DNA of 64,000 nt, from NCBI RefSeq assembly GCF_000199675.1, contig NC_014960.1, positions 558,001-622,000 on the forward strand, in the 5' to 3' direction. Source of the DNA: Anaerolinea thermophila UNI-1 (GTDB lineage: Bacteria > Chloroflexota > Anaerolineae > Anaerolineales > Anaerolineaceae). A program made the translations under genes and the position numbers. Shown here piece after piece: positions 1-8,498 of this stretch (position 1 is the stretch's first letter; each line of letters starts with the position of its first letter). The notes beneath the pieces were generated by a model. That model ran no database searches and was not told where the DNA came from. It worked only from the letters and a program-made list of their open reading frames with translations.

Positions 1-1163
1 TTGCCTACCTGATACAAGCCGGCTGCATCCCATGCCTCGGCAATGAGTTTTGTGCCCGCCAGATAGGGGTCGTTTTCAATATCCAGCAGGACGGGCGGGT
101 TGGGCACTGGGTTACCGTGTTCATCGCGGGAGAGAATCGAGGCAAGGTCAAAACGGAAACCATCCACGTGCATCTCGGACACCCAGTAGCGCAGACTGTC
201 CAGAATCATGCGCCTCACCACCGGATGGTTGGTGTTGAGGGTGTTGCCCGTGCCGGTGTAGTTGACGTAGCGCGAGCGGTCTTTGGGGTCGAGCATGTAG
301 TACACGTCGTTGGCAAGCCCGCGGAACGAGAGCGTAGGACCTTCGGCGCCGTTTTCGGTGGTGTGGTTGTACACCACATCCAGAATGACCTCGATGCCGG
401 CGCGGTGAAGCATCTTCACCATGTCGCGGAATTCGTCCATCACGCCCTGCGGGTCTTTACGGGAACTGTAGAATGGATGCAAGGCAAAGAAGGAAATGGG
501 GCTGTACCCCCAGTAGTTGCTTAATCCGGGGGGCGCATCCAGCGGGTCAAAGGCGTACACGGGCAGAAGTTCTACTGCTGTGATGCCCAGTTCCACCAGA
601 TAGGGGATTTTTTCAATCAATCCCGCAAAAGTTCCCCGTTTCTCCTCTGTTACGCCCGAATTGGGGTGACGGGTGAAACCTGCCAGGTGCATCTCGTAAA
701 TCACCGAACGGGCGAATGGGCGGTGCAGGGGGTAATCGCCGTTCCAGTCATAGGCAGAGGTATCCACCACCACATTTTTCAGCGCGTAGGGGGTGTTATC
801 TCCCGGCTGACACGCCGCTTTTCGGTCGTAATGTCGTGGAAATACCACTGCTTTCCCATATGGGTCGAGCAGGATTTTTGTGGGGTCGAAACGCAGACCT
901 TTTTCTGGCTTGTAAGGACCATCTACACGGTAAGCATAGATTTGTCCTGCTTTCAGTCCGGGAACAAACACATGCCAGTAATGGAAAGTGTGATTTTTGT
1001 GCGGATCCAGGGGAATGACATCTGCCGGTTTGGCATCGTCGGCGGAGTTGAACAACAGCAATTCAACCCGTGTACTCCCACGGGAGTAAAGACTGAAATT
1101 GACACCCTTGGGGAAAACCGTTGCGCCAAGTGGAAAACTACGACCGGGAAGAATAGCCAGCAT
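1..1163 (-). CDS. glgX: Glycogen debranching enzyme GlgX (N-terminal 387 residues; cut by window edge)
   Basis: GH13 isoamylase-type enzyme that hydrolyses alpha-1,6 branch points of glycogen or limit dextrin in the cytoplasm. The minus-strand frame is open from the ATG at 1163 to the window edge. The N-terminal part (SFPLGATVFPKGVNFSLYS) is the CBM48 domain that precedes the barrel in this family. Further on are DVVYNHT (conserved region I of GH13), DGFRFDLAS near 140-165 with the nucleophile Asp, and LIAEAWDAAGLYQVG close to the edge with the acid/base Glu. These are GlgX-type rather than GlgB-type motifs. The start fits the family N-terminus; no strong ribosome site is visible. It is transcribed away from ggt, and a LacI-type operator overlaps its predicted promoter. 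Confidence 0.93.
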   Translation of the reverse strand, partial: MLAILPGRSFPLGATVFPKGVNFSLYSRGSTRVELLLFNSADDAKPADVIPLDPHKNHTFHYWHVFVPGLKAGQIYAYRVDGPYKPEKGLRFDPTKILLDPYGKAVVFPRHYDRKAACQPGDNTPYALKNVVVDTSAYDWNGDYPLHRPFARSVIYEMHLAGFTRHPNSGVTEEKRGTFAGLIEKIPYLVELGITAVELLPVYAFDPLDAPPGLSNYWGYSPISFFALHPFYSSRKDPQGVMDEFRDMVKMLHRAGIEVILDVVYNHTTENGAEGPTLSFRGLANDVYYMLDPKDRSRYVNYTGTGNTLNTNHPVVRRMILDSLRYWVSEMHVDGFRFDLASILSRDEHGNPVPNPPVLLDIENDPYLAGTKLIAEAWDAAGLYQVG

Positions 1164-1195
1164 CCACGTTCCTGAACTTAAACCTGTATATTTCT

Positions 1196-1232
1196 ATCTT
1201 ATCAGGGTTTGTGTGTAGTGCAAGCGTTTGCA
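1196..1232 (-). promoter_or_regulatory. glgX promoter with overlapping LacI-family operator
   Basis: Read on the minus strand there is a -35 TTGCAC (1223-1218), a 16-bp spacer and a -10 TAAGAT (1201-1196), placing transcription start about 25 nt before the glgX ATG. The near-perfect palindrome TGCAAGCGTTTGCA (1219-1232) has the central CG and half sites typical of LacI/GalR-family operators and covers the -35, so binding would block RNA polymerase. Which LacI-family protein binds is not known; the one in this window (25000-26001) has a similar but weaker site in its own promoter. Confidence 0.6.
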
Positions 1233-1309
1233 AAGGTTTTGTTGTGAAAGTGCAAGGTGGCATTTCAGACATGCCTTCCATAAGGGATTGATGATAAAAT
1301 CGAATCGCT

Positions 1310-2950
1310 ATGGAGAGCAATTTGTTTGAATTTACTTCCCGTCGTTCGCCGGTGATCAGCCGGTATGGAATCGTGGCGGCTTCTCAGCCGCTTGCCGTGG
1401 CTGCAGGGTTGAAGGTGCTTTCCATGGGGGGCAATGCCGCTGATGCCGCCGTAGCAACTGCCGCCGCGCTTGCCGTGACCGAGCCGGGCAGTACCGGTTT
1501 GGGGGGCGATGCCTTTTGCCTGTACTACGAAGCCAGTACCCGCAAGGTATATGCCCTCAATGGCTCGGGACGTGCTCCCGCCGCGCTGACGCTGGAACGC
1601 CTCGAAGCCGAAGGGTTTGGGCAAACCCTGCCGCGTTTCCATCCCTACACCATCACCGTGCCGGGGGCGTGTGCCGCCTGGTGCGATACGGTGGAGCGTT
1701 TTGGCCGCTTGCCGTTGCTCAAAGTGCTGGGTCCGGCAGTGGAACTGGCTCATGAGGGCTTTCCGGTAGCCCCGCAGACGGCTTACCTGTGGCAGCGTGC
1801 CGCCACATCCCAACTGGCGTCGGCGGTGAACGGCCTGGAATTGACCCTTAACGGGCGCGGTCCGCGTGCCGGTGAGATTTTCCGCAACCCCGGGCTGGCG
1901 CAAGCCCTGACCATGATTGCCATTGAAGGCAAGGATGCCTTCTACCGCGGCGCGATTGCTCATGCCATCGTCGAGGTAGTGCGCGAAGCCGGTGGATGCC
2001 TGACGCTCGAAGACCTGGCGGCGCATGAAAGTACCTGGGAAGAACCTATCAGCGTGACGTATCACGGCGTGCACTTTTGGGAATGCCCGCCCAACGGGCA
2101 GGGCATTGCCGCTCTGCTGGCGTTGAACCTGCTGGAAACCTATGATCTGCACCGCCTGGATGCGCTTTCGCCGGAGCGATTGCATCTGCTCATTGAAGCC
2201 ATGCGTCTGGCGTTTGCCGATGCCCGCCATTACGTGGCAGACCCCGTGTTTGCCCGCATTCCATTAGAAGAATTGCTCTCCAAAGAGTACGCCGGGGAAC
2301 GCCGCAAGTTGATTGACCCGGCACGTGCCAACCCGGCAGTCCGCCACGGCGTGCCGTTTGCTTCCAGCGATACGGTCTATCTGGCGGTGGTGGATGCGCA
2401 GGGCAACGCCTGTTCGTTCATCAACAGCAATTACATGGGTTTTGGCACGGGCATTGTGCCGCGCGGCTGGGGCTTCAGTTTACAGAATCGCGGGCATAAT
2501 TTCAGCCTGATTCCCGGTCATCCCAATCAGGTGGCGCCTTTCAAGCGTCCTTACCACACCATCATCCCGGCAATGGCAACCCGCGAAGAAGATAACAGCC
2601 TCTTTGCCTGTTACGGGGTGATGGGCGGGTTCATGCAGCCTCAGGGGCATTTGCAGGTGGCGGTGGCTCTGGTGGACGATCAATTGGACCCGCAGGCGGC
2701 GCTGGACCGCCCGCGCTTCTGCATCGAACCCGATGAAAGCGGCAGTGTGGTGGCGCTGGAAGAGGGCATCCCGGTCAAGACTATGGCGGCGCTGGCGGAC
2801 CGCGGTCACCACGTTCGCCCGGTCAGCGGCGTGGGGCGCACTCTGTTCGGACGCGGACAGGTCATTTACCGCGATCCTGAGCAGGGGGTGCTGTGGGCGG
2901 GTTCGGACCCGCGCGCCGATGGCTGTGCCATGACTCTGGGGTCGTCTTGA
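1310..2950 (+). CDS. ggt: Gamma-glutamyltransferase (Ntn-hydrolase, YwrD-like)
   Basis: 546-residue member of the gamma-glutamyltransferase family, which transfers or hydrolyses the gamma-glutamyl group of glutathione-like compounds and matures by self-cleavage into two subunits. The N-terminal half has AASQPLAVAAGLKVLSMGGN and TGLGGDAF. The predicted processing and nucleophile residue is Thr355 in SSDTVYLAVVD, aligned with the Thr of TTHYSVVD in the E. coli enzyme. No secretion signal is evident at the chosen ATG, so it may be cytoplasmic like YwrD-type relatives. No Shine-Dalgarno precedes the start; an extended -10 (TGaTAAAAT, 1292-1300) lies about 10 bases upstream, so the transcript may be almost leaderless. 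uvrC starts 4 bp after the stop. Confidence 0.92.
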   Translation: MESNLFEFTSRRSPVISRYGIVAASQPLAVAAGLKVLSMGGNAADAAVATAAALAVTEPGSTGLGGDAFCLYYEASTRKVYALNGSGRAPAALTLERLEAEGFGQTLPRFHPYTITVPGACAAWCDTVERFGRLPLLKVLGPAVELAHEGFPVAPQTAYLWQRAATSQLASAVNGLELTLNGRGPRAGEIFRNPGLAQALTMIAIEGKDAFYRGAIAHAIVEVVREAGGCLTLEDLAAHESTWEEPISVTYHGVHFWECPPNGQGIAALLALNLLETYDLHRLDALSPERLHLLIEAMRLAFADARHYVADPVFARIPLEELLSKEYAGERRKLIDPARANPAVRHGVPFASSDTVYLAVVDAQGNACSFINSNYMGFGTGIVPRGWGFSLQNRGHNFSLIPGHPNQVAPFKRPYHTIIPAMATREEDNSLFACYGVMGGFMQPQGHLQVAVALVDDQLDPQAALDRPRFCIEPDESGSVVALEEGIPVKTMAALADRGHHVRPVSGVGRTLFGRGQVIYRDPEQGVLWAGSDPRADGCAMTLGSS

Positions 2951-2954
2951 GAGC

Positions 2955-4817
2955 ATGAAGCCGATTTCTGAGCACCTTCAGCAAATTTTAGATAACCTTC
3001 CCACGCGTCCCGGTTGTTACATCTACAAGAACGAAGCCGGAGAAGTGATTTACGTGGGTAAGGCGGTCAATCTGCGCAATCGGGTGCGCTCATACTTCAA
3101 CGAAAGTCCTAAAGATTTCAAGACCCGTCAACTGGTGCGGCACATCGCTCACATTGACTGGATTGTGGTGGAAAGCGAACTCGAGGCGTTGATCCTCGAG
3201 ATGAACCTGATTAAAAAGTACCGCCCGCGCTACAACATCCGCCTGAAGGATGATAAGCGCTACCCTTACATCAAAGTCCACTGGGCGGCGCCATTTCCCA
3301 AAGTGACCGTGACCCGTCAGATGGTGCAGGACGGCTCGCGCTATTTTGGACCCTACACCAGCGTGTGGGCGGTGCATCAGACGCTGGATGTCCTGCGGCG
3401 CATCTTCCCCTACCTCACCTGCGACCGCGAAATCACTGGCAAGGATGCCCGTGCCTGCCTGTATTACGACATCAAACTGTGCGCCGCGCCGTGCATCGGC
3501 GCGATTGGGCAGGCGGAATACCGCCGGATGATTGAAGACCTGTGCGACTTCCTGCAGGGGCGCACCGAACCCATCGTTACCCGCCTGCAGAAAGAGATGG
3601 AAGACGCCGCCGAAGCTCTGCAATTTGAGCGCGCCGCCGCCATCCGCGACCAGATTTTTGCCATCGAAAAAATTGTGGAGAAACAGCGGGTTATCTCCAG
3701 CAAACAGATGGACTCGGATGTCATTGCCATTGCCCGCGCCAACGGCGAAGCCTGCGTGCAGATTTTCTTCATCCGTTCGGGCAAGTTAATTGGGCGCGAA
3801 TACTTCATCCTGGAAGGCACGCACGAAGAGCAGGAAGCCGAAATCGTTTCCCAGTTCATCAAGCAGTTCTACTCCGAAGCGGCAACCCTGCCCGATCAGG
3901 TGCTTTTACCTCACGAGGTGGAAGAAGCTCAAATCATCGAGCAATGGCTGAAGTCCCGCCGTGGCGGCGAAAAGGTGCAACTGGTGGTGCCGGGTCATGG
4001 CGAGGAACGCGAACTGGTGGAGATGGCAACCGAAAACGCCATCGAGACCCTTGCCGCCCTGCGGGCGCAGTGGGAAGCCGATACCAACAAGCAACAGCAA
4101 GCCCTGGCAGAGATTCAGCAAGCCCTTAACCTGCCCGCGCCGCCCAACAAAATCGAATGTTTCGACATCTCCAATACCCAGGGCACGGCGACCGTTGCCA
4201 GCATGGTGGTCTTTGAGCAGGGTGTGCCCAGCAAAAAGAACTATCGCCACTTCAACATCCGCTCGGTGCAGGGACCGGACGACTTTGCCAGCATGGAAGA
4301 AGCCCTCACCCGGCGCTTCAAGCGCTGGCAGGCGGCGCAGGAAGGACAGTTTGAACCCGGTGCCAAACTGGACCCGGCGTTTACCATCCTGCCCGACTTG
4401 CTCATCGTGGACGGCGGCAAGGGACAGTTGAGCCGCGCGGTCAAGGTGCTGGAATCCTTTGGTTTGCTGGGAAAAGTGCCGGTGGTGGGGCTTGCCAAGC
4501 AGAACGAGGAACTCTTCCTGCCCGAGCGCAGTGAGTCCATCCTTCTGCCGCGCCATTCTCAGGGGCTGTACCTGCTCCAGCGCATCCGCGACGAAGCCCA
4601 CCGTTTTGCCATCACCGCGCACCGCAAACAGCGCACCAAGCAGGGCATGGCAAGCGTGCTGGATTCGATCCCCGGGATTGGTCCGGCGCGCCGCCGCTGG
4701 CTGTTACAGCACTTTGGCTCGCTGGAAGCCATCCGTCAAGCCAGTCTGGAAGAGTTAACCGCCGCGCCGGGCATCACGAAGGAACTGGCGCAGAAAATCA
4801 AGGAACATCTGGAATAA
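2955..4817 (+). CDS. uvrC: Excinuclease ABC subunit C
   Basis: 620-residue UvrC, which makes the 3' and 5' incisions of nucleotide excision repair with UvrA and UvrB. Domains in order: GIY-YIG nuclease at 15-95 (RPGCYIYKNEAGEVIYVGKA), a UVR UvrB-binding motif near 205-240 (EMEDAAEALQFERAAAIRDQ), the RNase H-like 5' nuclease around 395-540 (IECFDISNTQGTATVASMVV, LLIVDGGKGQL), and a C-terminal tandem helix-hairpin-helix (LDSIPGIGPARRRWLLQHFG). Length is normal for the family and all domains are present. It starts 4 bp after ggt, so the two are probably cotranscribed. A stem-loop lies just past the stop. Confidence 0.97.
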   Translation: MKPISEHLQQILDNLPTRPGCYIYKNEAGEVIYVGKAVNLRNRVRSYFNESPKDFKTRQLVRHIAHIDWIVVESELEALILEMNLIKKYRPRYNIRLKDDKRYPYIKVHWAAPFPKVTVTRQMVQDGSRYFGPYTSVWAVHQTLDVLRRIFPYLTCDREITGKDARACLYYDIKLCAAPCIGAIGQAEYRRMIEDLCDFLQGRTEPIVTRLQKEMEDAAEALQFERAAAIRDQIFAIEKIVEKQRVISSKQMDSDVIAIARANGEACVQIFFIRSGKLIGREYFILEGTHEEQEAEIVSQFIKQFYSEAATLPDQVLLPHEVEEAQIIEQWLKSRRGGEKVQLVVPGHGEERELVEMATENAIETLAALRAQWEADTNKQQQALAEIQQALNLPAPPNKIECFDISNTQGTATVASMVVFEQGVPSKKNYRHFNIRSVQGPDDFASMEEALTRRFKRWQAAQEGQFEPGAKLDPAFTILPDLLIVDGGKGQLSRAVKVLESFGLLGKVPVVGLAKQNEELFLPERSESILLPRHSQGLYLLQRIRDEAHRFAITAHRKQRTKQGMASVLDSIPGIGPARRRWLLQHFGSLEAIRQASLEELTAAPGITKELAQKIKEHLE

Positions 4818-4844
4818 AAAACGCTCCCGTGAGAAGGGATCGTT
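4815..4844. terminator. Bidirectional-type terminator hairpin between uvrC and ctaA/ctaB
   Basis: The arms AACGCTCCC (4820-4828) and GGGATCGTT (4836-4844) pair with one mismatch around a 7-nt loop. On the minus strand the stem is followed by a T run (4820-4815), so it fits best as a Rho-independent terminator for the oxidase operon. It lies between convergent genes and may serve both. Confidence 0.65.
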
Positions 4845-4863
4845 CTGGTTTTAATCCCGGTTT

Positions 4864-6660
4864 TTACACCAGCACGTCAATGACCATTGCCAGGAAGAGG
4901 AACGCCAGGTACATGCTGGAAGTGCGGTACATCGTCCAGGCGATTTTGTTGCCGCCCTGCTTCAGCACGCGCCACGCCACGCCGATGAGCCACAAGCCCA
5001 GCACCAGCGCGGAAATCAGGTAGATACTGCCTGCCAGGTTGAAGAGCGGGACGAGCAGGGTCAGCCCGACCAGTTCCAGGGTATAGACGAACACCTGTTT
5101 GCGGGTTTCCATTTCACCGCGCACCACCGGCAACATGGGCACACCGCCGCGGGCGTAATCGTTGCGGCGCACCAGCGCCAGCGCCCAGAAGTGCGGGGGG
5201 GTCCAGAAGAAGATGATGGCAAACAGGAACAGCGAGGGGATATTCAGACTGCCCGTCGCCGCCGCCCAACCCACCAGCGGGGGAATTGCTCCCGCGCCGC
5301 CGCCGATGACGATGTTCTGCACGGTGGCATGTTTGAGCCATAAACTGTACAGCACCACGTAATACACCATCCCCGCCAGCGAGAGCAGTGCCGCCAGCAG
5401 GTTGACAAACCCTGCCAGCAGGAAAAACGCCGTCAGACAGGCGGCAATGCCGTACGCCAGCCCTTCGGCAGGCTTCATACGCCCGGAGGGGATGGGGCGT
5501 TTGGCGGTTCTCTGCATGGCTTTGTCCACCTCGCGGTCAATGTACTGGTTCAGTGCGCTGGCTCCGCCCGCCGCAAGCGCACCCCCCAGCATGGTCCAAA
5601 AGGTTAGTTCCAGCGAGGGCAGACGCTTGCCGCCCACCACCATGCCCGCGTAAGTGGTCACCAGTAACAGCAGAACGATGACCGGCTTGTTCAGGCGGTA
5701 AAAATCCCCCAGCCGCTGGCGCAGGGGCAGGGTTTCCTGGGCTTCGGCAGTTTCCTCTTCAGTGGTGCGTCCCGCCAGCCCGACCCCCAGCACGGCGAGG
5801 GTGTTGGCGGCAACCCAGCCAGCCGCGGCAAGCGCATGCACGCCCGCCAGTTCTACTGGAAAGCCACGCAGGACCATCAAGGCTCCCATCAGACCCTGAC
5901 CGAAGAACAGCACAAAGCCTGCCGTCACCGCAGGCAGGGTGAGGGTTTGACTGCGCTGAGAACGCCATGCTCGCCGGAATTGCAGGCTTAAAAGTACGCC
6001 GGTGATCAGCATTACCGAGCGGTGAGCCAGCGCCAGCCAGCCCAGCGGTTCAGCGGGCAGGCAGACAGGGAAGGTCGGGCAGGCTTGTCCTGCATCCAGC
6101 GCGCTCACCAGCGCCCCGCTGATCAGCAACACCAGTCCAGCCGCGGTACTCCAAAGAGTCAGACGGGCAAACGGTGAGGCAAAGCGCAGTCTCAGGGGAG
6201 ATTCTGCAGACGGCAACCAGGTCAGCGCCAGCGCAGAGGTCAGCGCCGCCAGCGCCAGCATGGAGAGCAGGAAGTGCAGGGCAGAAATCAGTCTGCCCCA
6301 AATGCCAAAGACCAGTACCGCTCCCAGTGGAATTTGAATCAGGAACAGCACGGTGGCAGCCAGCGTGGAGAGCCAGAGTGCGCGCTGATGGCGCAGATGC
6401 CGACTGGCTATGCCCAGCGCGCCCAGCAGGGAGAGGAAAGATGCCCCTGCCAGCCCGCGATGAATCATCGAGGCGGCTTGGGTGGGGTCAGCGGGCAGGG
6501 CAAACGAGCCGTAGCAGGTGGGGTAGTCCGGGCAGGCTTGTGCGCCGTTGTTCAGGCGCAGAATCGTGCCTGCGGTCATCAGCGCCAGTGTGAGAATCAG
6601 CGCCAGACCGATGAGCAGACGGAAGCGTTTAACGGGGTTGAGAGAGTTGTTTGCGAACAT
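4864..6660 (-). CDS. ctaA-ctaB: Heme A synthase / heme O synthase fusion (CtaA-CtaB)
   Basis: Polytopic membrane protein joining two steps of heme A biosynthesis. Residues 1 to about 300 are CtaA (COX15): four heme-ligand histidines in IHRGLAG, ALHFLLS, LAHRSVM and GVHALAA, plus two extracytoplasmic Cys pairs (ACPDYPTC and ACPTFPVC). From about 317 it is CtaB, a UbiA-type protoheme IX farnesyltransferase with the Asp-rich NQYIDREVDKAM and RRNDYARGGVPMLPV. I chose the ATG at 6660 (598 aa); an in-frame TTG at 6675 would add five residues. The start overlaps the SURF1 gene by about 30 bp, showing tight coupling. Last gene of the oxidase operon, followed by a terminator. Confidence 0.93.
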   Translation of the reverse strand: MFANNSLNPVKRFRLLIGLALILTLALMTAGTILRLNNGAQACPDYPTCYGSFALPADPTQAASMIHRGLAGASFLSLLGALGIASRHLRHQRALWLSTLAATVLFLIQIPLGAVLVFGIWGRLISALHFLLSMLALAALTSALALTWLPSAESPLRLRFASPFARLTLWSTAAGLVLLISGALVSALDAGQACPTFPVCLPAEPLGWLALAHRSVMLITGVLLSLQFRRAWRSQRSQTLTLPAVTAGFVLFFGQGLMGALMVLRGFPVELAGVHALAAAGWVAANTLAVLGVGLAGRTTEEETAEAQETLPLRQRLGDFYRLNKPVIVLLLLVTTYAGMVVGGKRLPSLELTFWTMLGGALAAGGASALNQYIDREVDKAMQRTAKRPIPSGRMKPAEGLAYGIAACLTAFFLLAGFVNLLAALLSLAGMVYYVVLYSLWLKHATVQNIVIGGGAGAIPPLVGWAAATGSLNIPSLFLFAIIFFWTPPHFWALALVRRNDYARGGVPMLPVVRGEMETRKQVFVYTLELVGLTLLVPLFNLAGSIYLISALVLGLWLIGVAWRVLKQGGNKIAWTMYRTSSMYLAFLFLAMVIDVLV

Positions 6661-7414
6661 AAAAGGGGTATCCAATCAACAAAATGAGAGCAAAAGAGAA
6701 CCATTGCAGGGCATAACTGAGGTGCGAGCCTTCGCTGACCTCAATCGAAGTGTCGGCGCGGTACGGCAGGGTGAGGGTGGCGTTTTCGGACAATTCCAGC
6801 AGGTAGACCGGCAGGACGTTGCCGGAGACCTGTTGGGAAATGCGCTCCACGTTCAACCACTTCCAGGCGGGCAATCTGCCTCCCTCAGGAATTTGCGGGT
6901 CGCCTCCGCCGCCCCAGCGCGGTTCGGCTTGCGAGGGCATCAAGCGCCCTTGCAGGCGCACCTCGCCGTTCAGATGGTAGACAGCGCGGGCGGCTTCATC
7001 TGCCTGGTTCAGTGGAATCCAGCCGCGATCCACGAGAATCACTGCATCTGTGCCGCTGATGCGCAGAGGGGTGACCAGATGGTAGCCGGGCTGTCCCTCC
7101 CAGACCTGATTGAGCAGGAGAATTTCCTCTTCGTGTAGATATACGCCGCTGGCTTCTGCCAGACGAAATGCCTGACTTTTCCAGTCGGTTTTGCCCTGTA
7201 TCAGCGCCCGATTAAGGTCCAGCACCGGTGCGCTGGCATTCTGCAGAATGAGCGCATTCTGTGCCCGGCGCTGTCCCAGTCGGTCCAACTGCCATACACC
7301 CAGCCGTACCATCACCGCTACAGCCATCAGCACCAGCAGGGTGGTACCCAGCCAGCGCAGGCTGAAGAAGGCATGTGTCTTCGGGGTAGAGGCGGGCATC
7401 ACGGTGGTTTTCAT
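6629..7414 (-). CDS. SURF1 family cytochrome oxidase assembly protein
   Basis: 261-residue protein with the SURF1 layout: an N-terminal membrane helix (LRWLGTTLLVLMAVAVMVRL) followed by GVWQLDRLGQRRAQN, a long periplasmic domain with LVDRGWIPLNQ, and a C-terminal membrane helix ending in YALQWFSFALILLIGYPFYV. SURF1 proteins help insert heme a into subunit I of heme-copper oxidases. The start overlaps the stop of the upstream gene in an ATGA arrangement, so translation is probably coupled. It lies between the cupredoxin-like gene and the heme A synthesis fusion, as expected for an assembly factor. Confidence 0.88.
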   Translation of the reverse strand: MKTTVMPASTPKTHAFFSLRWLGTTLLVLMAVAVMVRLGVWQLDRLGQRRAQNALILQNASAPVLDLNRALIQGKTDWKSQAFRLAEASGVYLHEEEILLLNQVWEGQPGYHLVTPLRISGTDAVILVDRGWIPLNQADEAARAVYHLNGEVRLQGRLMPSQAEPRWGGGGDPQIPEGGRLPAWKWLNVERISQQVSGNVLPVYLLELSENATLTLPYRADTSIEVSEGSHLSYALQWFSFALILLIGYPFYVRKQLSQPR

Positions 7415-7920
7415 GCGGAAGTTCCTTCTTTTGCGCGGATGGGGAAAATGAGGAAACTGTACAGCCCCAGCATGGCGGCTGAGGGCAAACCCATCAGTAA
7501 CACGCCCTGGATGCGCGTTTCCACCGTCAGGTTAGGCTTGACTTCGATACCGAACAGGCGCGAGGTCTGGAAGGTGCAGGTGTACTGGTAGGTGCTGGCT
7601 TTGCCCACTTCCAGCACCCCGCTGGACTGCGGCGGTACCCACACCGGTCCCAGTTGGTGACTGACACTGTCGAGGTTCTTCACCACCAGCAAATCGCCTT
7701 CCACAAAAGTCATCTTCTCCGGCAGGGAAAGCACCGGCTCGCCTGCCGCCACCCTCTCCGCCGTGCCGGGCGGGATGACCAGTTCAATGCGCCGCGCCTG
7801 ATCGCGGGCATTGGGGTCTTTGAGCAGTTGGTAGGAAATTTCACTCACTGCCCAGCCTGCCAGCATGCCCAGAATGAGCGAGAAAATCAGACGAAGGGTT
7901 ACGGCTTTCCACATACTCAT
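7411..7920 (-). CDS. Membrane-anchored cupredoxin-like protein of the oxidase operon
   Basis: 169-residue protein with one membrane helix at each end (LRLIFSLILGMLAGWAVSEI and a C-terminal MGLPSAAMLGLYSFLIF) and a beta-rich central domain. The stretch VEGDLLVVKNLDSVSHQLGP followed by YQYTCTFQTSRLFGIEV resembles a cupredoxin fold, with His in SHQLGP and Cys in YTCTF where type-1 copper ligands sit. The usual His after the Cys is Gln here, so copper binding is uncertain. It overlaps its neighbours by ATGA on both sides and sits between SCO and SURF1, which suggests a role in copper delivery or oxidase assembly. The family was not recognised with certainty. Confidence 0.6.
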   Translation of the reverse strand: MSMWKAVTLRLIFSLILGMLAGWAVSEISYQLLKDPNARDQARRIELVIPPGTAERVAAGEPVLSLPEKMTFVEGDLLVVKNLDSVSHQLGPVWVPPQSSGVLEVGKASTYQYTCTFQTSRLFGIEVKPNLTVETRIQGVLLMGLPSAAMLGLYSFLIFPIRAKEGTSA

Positions 7921-8498
7921 GGCTTCAGCAGAAAACGCACATCTGAAAGCAGGTCTTCCACCGGTGTGCCGAAGGGGTATGTAGCGCGCAGAAAACCTTC
8001 CGGGTCAATCAGGTATACCCGCGCGGAGTGATCTACCAGATAGCCTGCCGCCGTGCCGCCCTGGCGGATTTCGCGGTATACCCCATAGGCTTGCCAGATG
8101 GGTTGTAAGTCTTCTTCCGTTCCAGTCACCCCGACAATGCGCGGGTCAAACGCCGTGGTGTACTTTTGTATCTTCTCGGGTGTGTCCCGCTGGGGATCCA
8201 CGGTGACAAAGACTACCTGCACGTTCTGCGCCTGAGTTCCCAGCCGTTGAAGCACCTGCTTCATCTCGCCCAGGGTTGCCGGACACACATCCGGGCAGGT
8301 GGTGTAGCCAAAGAACAGCAGGGCCACCTTACCGCGCTGGGCGGAGAGGTCAAAGCCGTTGAGGGCGATGGCAGGGGCAGGCTGGGGCGGGTCAATGATG
8401 GAGCCGCGCAGGCGGTAAGGCTGTGCCAGCGCCAGCCCGGCAACCGCCAGCAGGGCGATGAAGACCCCCAGCCCCAGCCAGAAAGCGTACTTTCTCAT
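7917..8498 (-). CDS. SCO1/SenC-type copper chaperone
   Basis: 193-residue thioredoxin-fold protein that delivers copper to the CuA centre of oxidase subunit II. It has an N-terminal membrane anchor (YAFWLGLGVFIALLAVAGLA), the copper-binding CPDVC in TTCPDVCPATLGEM, and the distant conserved His in YLVDHSARVYLIDPEG. These are the three ligands of the SCO family. I chose the ATG at 8498 (MRKYAFWLG) because it overlaps the coxC stop as ATGA; an upstream in-frame start would run 42 nt further into coxC. Located directly after the structural genes of the oxidase. Confidence 0.93.
   Translation of the reverse strand: MRKYAFWLGLGVFIALLAVAGLALAQPYRLRGSIIDPPQPAPAIALNGFDLSAQRGKVALLFFGYTTCPDVCPATLGEMKQVLQRLGTQAQNVQVVFVTVDPQRDTPEKIQKYTTAFDPRIVGVTGTEEDLQPIWQAYGVYREIRQGGTAAGYLVDHSARVYLIDPEGFLRATYPFGTPVEDLLSDVRFLLKP

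Noticed and set aside
1265..2230. Long minus-strand frame opposite ggt
   Set aside because: It lies wholly over a clearly recognised gene, has no family features and reflects codon bias of the real strand.
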